Shown here piece after piece: positions 1 through 5,226 of a stretch of DNA of 5,267 nucleotides. Numbering within the stretch: position 1 is the first letter of the stretch; every line of letters begins with the position of its first letter. The notes beneath the pieces were generated by a model, which saw only the letters and a program-made list of their open reading frames with translations, searched no databases and was not told where the DNA came from. Source of the stretch: Actinomycetota bacterium (GTDB lineage: Bacteria; Actinomycetota; Thermoleophilia; Gaiellales; Gaiellaceae); the NCBI GenBank assembly GCA_005883245.1, contig VAXT01000157.1, forward strand, positions 1 through 5,267, written 5' to 3'. The translations under genes were made by a program, and so were the position numbers.

Positions 1-1059
1 CGCTAGGGGGATGCTCCGGCCCCAGGCACGCACGAGCGCTTGCGGCTGGTGGAACCAGATCGTGACCGAGGGCTCGAGGCGCCGGATGAGCCGAGCCGCG
101 GCCCGGGTCTCCGGCTCCGAGAATGGCCGCCGGCCTGGGTACTGCGCGTCCCAAGGGCGACCTCCGGCTCTCCACTCGGACGGGAAGTTGCGATTGAGGT
201 CGACACCGTGGGCGTTCTGGCGCCTGCGGGTCGCAAAGCCATCCGGATTCAGGTTCGGGACGAGCCAGAGGTCGATCGCCGGCGACGAGCGCGCGAGGAT
301 GCTCGTGACGGCGGTCCCCGCACACTCGTTGCCGTGGATGCAGCCGACCACGAGCGCCTTGCTCGGGCTTCCCCGGTCGCCGGCCCTGAGCGCGTAGATG
401 GGACGGCCCTGCACCGAGCGGCCGATCCGGACACGGCGCTTCGGGTCCGGGCCGATGCGGACGTGCATGTGATCGTCGTGATAGATCAGGCGCTGCACGA
501 TCCGGCGCGGGCCGCGAAGGCCGACGTGCGGCCCGACGAAGACCTTGATCGCGCCCGTCGCCACGAACCGGTCAACGAGGTCCTGCGAGTGCGCGTGCTC
601 GACCTCGGCCGGGCGAGCCGCCCTCAGCTCCTGCCCGTCGCGCCGCGGGTAGTAGACGTCGACGTCGCGCCCATTCTGGTGCGACGCGTGGCCGCGCCCG
701 CCGAAGCGCTCGTCGAACACCCCGCCGTGCGGCCGGGAGAGGTCACCGATCCCCACGCGGGCGGCCTCGGGGTGGGCCGCCGCGTACTCGTCGAGCACGC
801 GCAGGAGCATGCGTAACAGGCGGTCGCTTCCCCAACGGCGCCACCAGCGGTCCGGCGAGCGCTTCTGGACCGGATCCCACGTGAAGAAGTGCTCGCCCTC
901 GGGCGGCAGCTCGACGCCTCGGACGAGCCGCCCGTCCCAGGGAACGCCGACGGAGCGCGACTGACGCCAGTGAATGGGCTCCTGCGAGCCAGCCGACGTC
1001 GAGACCGCGGCCGCTCCGACTGCCACGGCCACCAGGATCAGGGCGACGCGGGGCAGCAC
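1..1059 (-). CDS. Exported MepA-type (M74) murein endopeptidase fused to M14 zinc carboxypeptidase, 3' partial
   Basis: 353 codons are visible; the C-terminus lies beyond base 1. The GTG start at 1059 gives a signal peptide (MLPRVALILVAVAVGAAAV, likely cleavage after A23) and overlaps the upstream gene by 22 nt, suggesting translational coupling; no strong Shine-Dalgarno is seen. Residues about 34-203 match penicillin-insensitive murein endopeptidase (MepA, M74/LAS fold): an early GRLVRGVELP block, then GHASHQNGRDVDV, with H127 and D134 corresponding to MepA zinc ligands H113 and D120, and HDDHMHVRI, with H194, H197 and H199 corresponding to H206, H209 and H211. Residues about 205-353 match M14 carboxypeptidases of the MpaA kind: IGRSVQGRPI, the zinc motif HGNE (H242, E245), DLNRNFP (287-293) and FHQP with H337 as likely third ligand. 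The catalytic Glu expected further on is off the window. MepA cuts D-Ala-mDAP cross-links; MpaA-like enzymes cut D-Glu-mDAP bonds. Domain calls are firm; substrates are inferred. Confidence 0.88.
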   Translation of the reverse strand, partial: MLPRVALILVAVAVGAAAVSTSAGSQEPIHWRQSRSVGVPWDGRLVRGVELPPEGEHFFTWDPVQKRSPDRWWRRWGSDRLLRMLLRVLDEYAAAHPEAARVGIGDLSRPHGGVFDERFGGRGHASHQNGRDVDVYYPRRDGQELRAARPAEVEHAHSQDLVDRFVATGAIKVFVGPHVGLRGPRRIVQRLIYHDDHMHVRIGPDPKRRVRIGRSVQGRPIYALRAGDRGSPSKALVVGCIHGNECAGTAVTSILARSSPAIDLWLVPNLNPDGFATRRRQNAHGVDLNRNFPSEWRAGGRPWDAQYPGRRPFSEPETRAAARLIRRLEPSVTIWFHQPQALVRAWGRSIPLA

Positions 1060-2243
1060 CAGCTGACGCTCTTGGGGAATGCGGTGTCGAGCGGCGCCTC
1101 GCTGGAGCCGCCGAACTGCTCGACGATGTTCGACACCGACTCCACCTTGGCCGACGACGTCAGCCGCAGGAAGAGCCACTGGTTCGCGTTGATCCAGCCG
1201 ACCAGCAGCCAGTCGCCGTTCTGCGAGATCGCGAGCGTCCCGAAGTCGCCCGGCGCGGAGTAGAGGAAGCGCGGCTCACCGGGGCTCGTCTCGGCCTGGA
1301 AGAGCACGAGGTCGCTGCGCTGGGTCGCGGGCGAGTAGCGGATGACGATGAACCGGTGGCTCTTGCGGACGAAGACCACGCCCGAGGGCCCGACCGGCAT
1401 CCCGATCGCCCAGAGCTTGTTCCCGTTCGAGTCGAACACGCGCAGCGACCGCTCGCCGAGCGCCAGCAGCCGCCGGCCGTCGTCCGACCAGACGAGCTGC
1501 ATCGGCGGGTCGCCCGGAGCGCTCAGCCAGATCGTCTTGGTCGTGTCCACGTCGGCGAGCTCGATTCGCCCGTCGATCGTGGAGAAGGCGACCTGCCGCG
1601 TGACGGCGGGCCTCCACGCCGGCGCGACCGGCCCGACGACGTCCCGCAGCGGAGCGTCCCCGGTCCCGTCGCCGGCGACGACGCGCAGCTGCCGGCCGTT
1701 CAGGTACGCGATCCGGCAGCACTCGCTCGGCGGCTCGAGCGACCACCGTGCGCCGTGCAGCAGCTTCGAACGCGCCAGCGCCCACTTGAGCGTCCCGTCC
1801 GGCGTCAGCGCGGCGAGGCGATGCGCCTTCGTGACCGCGACGTGCTCCGCGTTCGGGGACCAGGCGCCTTCCCACCAGGGCCCGAGCGGTCGCATCGAAC
1901 CGTCGGGATGAACGATCCACGGGCCCTTGCTCGAGTTGACGAGGAGCGAGCCGCCCGCGGGCAGAGCGGTCAGGGCGGGCTTCGGCTTCGGGGTGTTCTT
2001 GTCCGGGGTGACCGCGTCCCGCACGCTGCCGACGAGCGCGCGCCCCGGAGGCGAGAGGAACGCGGCCAGGAGCACAAGCAGACCCAGGGCGACCAGGAGC
2101 AGCGGCCGCCTGTTCCGCTTCTGCCACGCGACCGGCTCGCGGGTGTCGAACGACGCGCGCACGAGCGCCCACGCCCGCCGCTGCGCCTCGATCTCGTCCG
2201 GCGCGTGGATCCGCTGGAGCGAGCGCTTGACCTCCTCGCTCAT
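1038..2243 (-). CDS. Single-pass membrane protein with outer beta-propeller-like domain; putative anti-sigma factor
   Basis: 401 aa. ATG at 2243 overlaps the sigma-factor stop as ATGA and is preceded by AGGGAG; longer readings upstream of it are out-of-frame shadow of the sigma gene. Residues 1-46 are charged and likely cytoplasmic. Residues about 47-63 (PLLLVALGLLVLLAAFL) form one membrane helix, followed by SPPGRAL and a Pro/Lys linker (about 79-90). Residues about 95-390 carry repeated short beta-rich units of the TolB/WD40-like type (HPDGSMRPLG, TPDGTLKW, WSDDGRRLLALG, SQNGDWLLVG), suggesting an extracytoplasmic propeller. Position directly after an ECF sigma gene, in the same operon, suggests an anti-sigma role with the 46-residue N-terminus as sigma-binding part. 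No HxxxCxxC zinc anti-sigma motif is present, and no named anti-sigma domain is recognised. Two vicinal cysteine pairs (175-176 and 396-397) sit in the outer domain. It could instead be only a co-regulated envelope protein. Confidence 0.85.
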   Translation of the reverse strand: MSEEVKRSLQRIHAPDEIEAQRRAWALVRASFDTREPVAWQKRNRRPLLLVALGLLVLLAAFLSPPGRALVGSVRDAVTPDKNTPKPKPALTALPAGGSLLVNSSKGPWIVHPDGSMRPLGPWWEGAWSPNAEHVAVTKAHRLAALTPDGTLKWALARSKLLHGARWSLEPPSECCRIAYLNGRQLRVVAGDGTGDAPLRDVVGPVAPAWRPAVTRQVAFSTIDGRIELADVDTTKTIWLSAPGDPPMQLVWSDDGRRLLALGERSLRVFDSNGNKLWAIGMPVGPSGVVFVRKSHRFIVIRYSPATQRSDLVLFQAETSPGEPRFLYSAPGDFGTLAISQNGDWLLVGWINANQWLFLRLTSSAKVESVSNIVEQFGGSSEAPLDTAFPKSVSWCCPASP

Positions 2244-2773
2244 CGCCGCTCCCTGTCCACGATCGCCTCGAGCCGGTCGAGCCCGCGACGCAGGCGCGAG
2301 TTGACGGTTCCGCGCGGCAGGTCGAGCAGGTCGGCGATCTCGCCGGGCGTGTACTCGAGCAGATAGCGCAGGACGATCACAGCGCGCTGATCGGGCGGGA
2401 GCGACGCGAGCCCCGCCCCGACGCCCTCCGAGAACGTGCCGAGGTCGCCGGTGTCGAAGTCCTCGGAGCCGGGAACCTCGGACAGTTCCCGACGCAGGGC
2501 CCGGGCGCGCGACCAGTCGATCGCCCGGTTGACGACGATCCGATGCAGCCACGGCCCGAACGGACGGCGCCGGTCGAAGCGGTCGAGGTTCCGCAAGGCG
2601 GAGAGGAACGCCTCCTGCGCGATGTCCTCCGCTGCCGCCGCATCCTGGACGACGAGGAAGGCGGCCCGGTGGGCCCGGGGCCAGTGCTCGCGAAACAGCG
2701 CCTCGAGATCCGAGACAGATCCCGCTCGAGCGCCCCGTATCCAGGAACGCTCCTGCCGGCCGGGGCCCACCAT
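2240..2773 (-). CDS. ECF-family RNA polymerase sigma factor (sigma-70 regions 2 and 4)
   Basis: 177 aa, a usual length for an ECF sigma factor. Region 2 covers about residues 22-90: LEALFREHW, then EDIAQEAFLSALRNLDRF (the region 2.2 core-binding helix) and PFGPWLHRIVVNRAIDWSR (regions 2.3/2.4, -10 melting and recognition). An acidic linker (about 98-118) has no region 3. Region 4 covers about 122-172: LASLPPDQRAVIVLRYLLE, then the helix-turn-helix YTPGEIADLLDLPRGTVNSR, which reads the -35 element. ATG at 2773 is the first start in this frame close to the core; GTG at 2770 is the alternative. No Shine-Dalgarno precedes it, and the candidate promoter sits only 11 nt upstream, so the mRNA may be nearly leaderless. 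It heads the operon with the membrane propeller protein and murein hydrolase, and is probably autoregulated through the motif repeated in the spacer. Family assignment is firm; ECF subgroup and signal are not determined. Confidence 0.95.
   Translation of the reverse strand: MVGPGRQERSWIRGARAGSVSDLEALFREHWPRAHRAAFLVVQDAAAAEDIAQEAFLSALRNLDRFDRRRPFGPWLHRIVVNRAIDWSRARALRRELSEVPGSEDFDTGDLGTFSEGVGAGLASLPPDQRAVIVLRYLLEYTPGEIADLLDLPRGTVNSRLRRGLDRLEAIVDRERR
2249..2254 (-). promoter_or_regulatory. Ribosome binding site of the membrane propeller gene
   Basis: AGGGAG lies 5 nt upstream of the ATG at 2243, inside the last codons of the sigma gene. It fixes the start of the membrane protein against a much longer in-frame reading (up to 2552). 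It is the only strong Shine-Dalgarno at any start in this window, as expected for an internal cistron. Confidence 0.8.
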
Positions 2774-2784
2774 GGCGCGCTGAC

Positions 2785-2812
2785 TATACGAGTGTCATCG
2801 GGCACGAGGTCC
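2785..2812 (-). promoter_or_regulatory. Candidate ECF-type promoter P1 of the sigma operon
   Basis: On the minus strand GGACCT (2812-2807) is followed by 16 nt and CGTATA (2790-2785), 11 nt before the sigma ATG. A -35 of GGAAC-like form and a -10 of CGT type at this spacing is the known layout of ECF sigma promoters. The same element occurs twice more in this spacer, which suggests autoregulation. The overlapping TATAGT (2788-2783) could alternatively serve as a housekeeping -10, but no good -35 goes with it. Confidence 0.6.
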
Positions 2813-2839
2813 ATACGCGGGCGAGGGGCGCAGAGGTCC
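2812..2839 (-). promoter_or_regulatory. Candidate ECF-type promoter P2 of the sigma operon (tandem, distal)
   Basis: On the minus strand GGACCT (2839-2834), 16 nt, then CGTATG (2817-2812). It has the same motif and spacing as P1, displaced by 27 bp so that its last base is the first base of P1. A transcript from here would carry a roughly 30-nt leader that includes a four-codon reading frame (ATG 2798, stop TAG 2786-2784). Support comes from the repetition of motif and spacing only. Confidence 0.5.
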
Positions 2840-2848
2840 GAGGGACCT
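2834..2848. repeat. Inverted repeat joining two back-to-back -35 elements
   Basis: AGGTCC-GAG-GGACCT is a perfect 6-bp inverted repeat with a 3-nt centre. Its left arm is the -35 of P2 on the minus strand and its right arm is the -35 of P3 on the plus strand, so it is best explained as divergent promoter elements. It could also be an operator for a dimeric regulator. Confidence 0.65.
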
Positions 2849-2870
2849 TTCGCGGCGCCGCAGGCGTAAA
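2843..2870 (+). promoter_or_regulatory. Candidate ECF-type promoter P3 of the secreted propeller gene
   Basis: GGACCT (2843-2848), 16 nt, then CGTAAA (2865-2870), with the start ATG only 6 nt further on. Motif and spacing equal P1 and P2 on the other strand, suggesting that the divergent gene belongs to the same sigma regulon. The spacer contains the palindrome GCGGCGCCGC (2852-2861), which may be mere GC richness. The short distance to ATG implies a leaderless transcript. Confidence 0.6.
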
Positions 2871-2876
2871 GAGGGC

Positions 2877-3998
2877 ATGAGACGCCTTCTCCCATTCCTC
2901 GTCCTCGCAGTGATCCCGTTTCCCGCGACCGCGCTGGCTGACGGCTGCCCTCCCGCGTCGTGCGGCATCGCATCGACCGCACCGCCGGGGTCGAGCATCG
3001 TGTTCGTCCGGACTGGTGGTCAGCAGGGCCCGCTCCAGGCCTACGACGTGTCCAGCGGCGCGCGCCGGTTCTCGCTTCCGGCTGGAGTGCTCTCGGCGGA
3101 CGGTTCGACGTTCGTCTCGTCGGCTGCGCCGCAACTGACGCGCACGACCCTCGTGCGCTATGACGCGCGCACCGGGAAGATCGTCCGCGGCTGGTCGCTC
3201 CGCGGCCGTTGGAACGCTGTCGCCATCACTGCCAGCGGCCGCCACCATGCGCTCGTGCGTTACGGGCGCCGCGAAGTCTCTCTGCGCGTGGCTGGGCGTC
3301 GGGCTGTTCTGCCCGCCTCGTTCAACGTCGAGGGCCTCTCGCCCGACGGAAGGAAGGTGTTCCTCGTCCACTGGAAGCGCAGCGGATACGACCTCCAGCA
3401 ACTCGATCTCGTCACGCACAGGTTGACAGCGACCCGTCTCGACGACCCCGACGAGAAGATGACTGGAACCGCCGTCAACGCCGTGGCGACGCGCGATGGA
3501 CACTGGCTGCTGACGCTCTACAGCAAGCCCGACGGGCACAGCTTCATCCACGCGCTCGACCTCCGAACAGGCCTTGCGCACTGCATCGACCTGACGCTCA
3601 CCGGAGATTTCTTCGCCCTCGGATCGACTGCGCTCACCCTCTCGCCGGACCAGGCAACGCTCTATCTGGCGAACCCGTACCTCGGTCGGGTGATGACGAT
3701 CGATCTCGGGAAGCTCGAGGTGACCCGAGTTGTCCGCTTCAGTGGGCTTTCGGTCGACAACGTGAACGCGTTGATCGGGCCGAGTGCCGCTCTGACGCCC
3801 AATGGGCGCATGCTCGCGTTCACGGGCCAGCGCACTGTCTGGCTATACGACACCGCGTACGGCATCGTCCGACAGGGCACACAGGTCAAGACGTCGATCA
3901 CCGGAGTCGGATTCCGGCCCAGCGGTCGGCAGCTGCTCGTGCTCCAGCGCCACGGGCCGCCCGCCTTCCTCGACGCTGCGACCGGAGAGCGCCGCTAG
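2877..3998 (+). CDS. Secreted beta-propeller-like protein of unknown function
   Basis: 373 aa. The ATG at 2877 begins a clear Sec signal peptide (MRRLLPFLVLAVIPFPATALA, charged start, hydrophobic core, ALA cleavage after residue 21). No lipobox is present, so it is probably released or wall-retained. The mature N-terminus has a cysteine pair (C24, C29), and C236 is the only other cysteine. From about residue 40 to the end there are repeated beta-rich units with DG/NG turns at roughly 40-50 residue steps: LSADGSTFV, SPDGRKVFLVHW, TRDGHWLLTLYSKPDG, SPDQATLYLAN, TPNGRMLAFTG, RPSGRQLLVLQ. These resemble WD40/YVTN-type propellers. The block around residues 205-240 (HWLLTLY, FIHALDLRTG, HCIDL) recalls, from memory, a conserved segment in uncharacterised actinobacterial secreted proteins. 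No catalytic motif is visible. It diverges from the sigma operon with a matching promoter motif, so it may be a regulon member or a ligand or partner of the membrane propeller protein. Confidence 0.85.
   Translation: MRRLLPFLVLAVIPFPATALADGCPPASCGIASTAPPGSSIVFVRTGGQQGPLQAYDVSSGARRFSLPAGVLSADGSTFVSSAAPQLTRTTLVRYDARTGKIVRGWSLRGRWNAVAITASGRHHALVRYGRREVSLRVAGRRAVLPASFNVEGLSPDGRKVFLVHWKRSGYDLQQLDLVTHRLTATRLDDPDEKMTGTAVNAVATRDGHWLLTLYSKPDGHSFIHALDLRTGLAHCIDLTLTGDFFALGSTALTLSPDQATLYLANPYLGRVMTIDLGKLEVTRVVRFSGLSVDNVNALIGPSAALTPNGRMLAFTGQRTVWLYDTAYGIVRQGTQVKTSITGVGFRPSGRQLLVLQRHGPPAFLDAATGERR
3995..3998. other. Shared antiparallel stop codons (CTAG) of convergent genes
   Basis: TAG of the secreted propeller gene is 3996-3998 on the plus strand; TAG of the GCS2 gene is 3997-3995 on the minus strand. 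Both stops lie in the self-complementary CTAG, so the genes overlap tail to tail by 4 bp with no room for a terminator between them. Confidence 0.9.
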
Positions 3999-5191
3999 GC
4001 AGGGACGGCTGCGGCCTCGGTCGCGTCGGCGATCTCGCGGACGACCTCGGCGAGATCGCGGTTCGCGTTGAAGACCCGCAGCTGGCGGTCGGCGCCGTTC
4101 CCGCCGGACAGGATCTCGCCGATCCCTTCGAGCGCGTCCTCCGAGCCGAGCTCCTTGGCGTGAGGCCTGAGCTCCTTCAACCGGCGCCGGACCAGCTGCG
4201 CGACGGGGATGCGGTTTCGCGCCTCGGTCGCGAGGTCCATCAGCGGCGCCTCGAGCCCGTAGCGCGCCGCGAGCCACTTGTTCTCGCTCGTCAGGATCCG
4301 GTGGTAGGAACGGATCTCCTCGGCGCGGTCGAAGCGCTCGCAGTACATCTTGACGAGCGCCTGGCAGTAGGCGGCCAAGGCGACCGCGTGCTCGACCCGC
4401 GACACCGAGTCGCAGATCCGCACCTCGACCGTCCCAAGCCGCGGATGCGGACGAATGTCCCACCAGATGTGCGTGTAATCCGCGATGCAGCCGGTCTTCT
4501 CGAGCTGGCCGACGACCTCCGCGTAGTCGGCGTAGTTGCGGAACCTCGGCGGCGGGCCCGAGCGCGGGAAGGCCGCGAAGACGAGCTGCCTGGTCGATGC
4601 GAGCCCGGTCGCCTCGCCTCGCCAGAACGGGGAGCTCGCGGACAGCGCAAGCAGGAGCGGCAGCTCGACGAGGAGCCCGTTCACGACCTGGATCGCCTTC
4701 TCCGCGTCGTCTACGGCGACGTGGATGTGCAGCCCGAAGATCAGCTCCCGCCGCGCGACGTACTGCATCTGATCGACGAGCGCGCGGTAGCGGTCCCGCG
4801 CCGTGATCCGCTGCGTCTCGAAGAGGCTGAACGGATGCGTGCCGGCCGAGCCGACGCGCAGCGACTTCTGCGCGGCGACCGAGGTGACGTACTCGCGCAG
4901 CTTGCGCAGCTCCCGGTCGACGTCGGCCGGGGTGTCGCAGACGGGTGTCGCGATCTCGAGCACCGACTGCATCAGCTCCGCCTTCATCTGCGCCTCGAGC
5001 TCGTGACCGGCGACGGCCGCGAGGAACGTGTCGATGTGCTGGACGAGGTCGAAGCTCTCCGGGTCGAGGAGCATGTGCTCCTCCTCGACGCCGAGCGTGT
5101 ACGGCTTCGTCTTGCCGAACTCGTGGTCGAGGACGCTCCCGCCCGCGGCGAACCCGCCGGCCGTGATGCTCGACGGATAGATCTGCTTCAC
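3995..5191 (-). CDS. Carboxylate-amine ligase, GCS2/YbdK family (glutamate--cysteine ligase type 2)
   Basis: 398 aa. The GTG start at 5191 is the only ATG/GTG/TTG in frame before the conserved core, and an in-frame TGA lies 33 nt upstream. The family joins a carboxylate, typically the gamma-carboxyl of glutamate, to an amine using ATP; several members make gamma-glutamylcysteine, others have unknown substrates. Hallmarks are YTLGVEEEHMLLD (31-43), the opening metal/ATP-site acidic cluster; LMQSVLEIATPV (73-84); GLHIHVAVDD (153-162); SSPFWRGEATGLASTR (186-201); and WWDIRPHPRLGTVEVRICD (243-261). Length slightly exceeds E. coli YbdK (about 370 aa) through a roughly 30-residue N-terminal extension rich in small residues, which is not a convincing signal peptide. 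It is probably cytosolic. It has its own promoter and converges on the propeller gene, so a link with the sigma operon is not indicated. A redox-thiol role is possible but the true substrate cannot be told from sequence. Confidence 0.92.
   Translation of the reverse strand: MKQIYPSSITAGGFAAGGSVLDHEFGKTKPYTLGVEEEHMLLDPESFDLVQHIDTFLAAVAGHELEAQMKAELMQSVLEIATPVCDTPADVDRELRKLREYVTSVAAQKSLRVGSAGTHPFSLFETQRITARDRYRALVDQMQYVARRELIFGLHIHVAVDDAEKAIQVVNGLLVELPLLLALSASSPFWRGEATGLASTRQLVFAAFPRSGPPPRFRNYADYAEVVGQLEKTGCIADYTHIWWDIRPHPRLGTVEVRICDSVSRVEHAVALAAYCQALVKMYCERFDRAEEIRSYHRILTSENKWLAARYGLEAPLMDLATEARNRIPVAQLVRRRLKELRPHAKELGSEDALEGIGEILSGGNGADRQLRVFNANRDLAEVVREIADATEAAAVPA
4029..4059. terminator. Stem-loop just past the secreted propeller gene, possible terminator
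   Basis: GCGATCTCGC (4029-4038) and GCGAGATCGC (4050-4059) form a perfect 10-bp stem with an 11-nt loop, beginning 31 nt after the plus-strand stop and lying within the last codons of the GCS2 gene. There is no T-tract on either strand. It could end the plus-strand transcript as a T-less hairpin, or be a coincidence of the coded residues (DLAEVVREIAD). Confidence 0.25.
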
Positions 5192-5197
5192 GCCCGT

Positions 5198-5226
5198 AGT
5201 ATCGAGTCGCCCTGGAAGCGCTTCAA
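5198..5226 (-). promoter_or_regulatory. Candidate housekeeping promoter of the GCS2 gene
   Basis: On the minus strand TTGAAG (5226-5221), a 17-nt spacer, then GATACT (5203-5198); each hexamer matches 4 of 6 consensus bases. Six nt separate the -10 from the GTG start, so transcription would begin at or next to the start codon, giving a leaderless mRNA. That fits the absence of any Shine-Dalgarno. Confidence 0.5.
5213..5226. promoter_or_regulatory. Palindrome over the -35 of the GCS2 gene, possible LacI-type operator
   Basis: TGGAAGCGCTTCAA contains the perfect 10-bp palindrome GAAGCGCTTC (5215-5224) centred on CG, the symmetry and central CG typical of LacI-family operators. It overlaps the proposed -35 and the start of the spacer, a position suited to repression. 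AGCGCT is common in the coding DNA here, so the match may be chance. Confidence 0.3.

Noticed and set aside
40..816. Long plus-strand open frame (258 codons) over the peptidase gene
   Set aside because: The minus strand here encodes recognisable MepA and M14 motifs; the plus frame is Arg/Ala/Asp-rich with no domain, a typical shadow in high-GC DNA.
1038..2243. Zinc-binding anti-sigma (ZAS) domain in the membrane protein
   Set aside because: The cytoplasmic N-terminus has no cysteine, so HxxxCxxC cannot be formed.
1356..2366. Long plus-strand open frame (336 codons) over the membrane propeller gene
   Set aside because: Low-complexity Arg/Pro/Asp composition, no promoter or Shine-Dalgarno, and opposite a gene with clear membrane helix and repeats.
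2244..2552. N-terminal extension of the membrane protein up to an ATG at 2552
   Set aside because: The added residues are Arg/Ala-rich shadow of the sigma gene. ATG 2243 has AGGGAG at the right distance and the usual ATGA coupling.
2871..2875. GAGGG as Shine-Dalgarno of the secreted propeller gene
   Set aside because: It lies only 1 nt from ATG and directly after the candidate -10, too close for normal use; a leaderless start is preferred.
2784..3581. Minus-strand open frame (265 codons) opposite the secreted propeller gene
   Set aside because: No recognisable domain; the plus strand has a signal peptide and propeller repeats. Its end only provides the small leader frame noted near 2798-2784.
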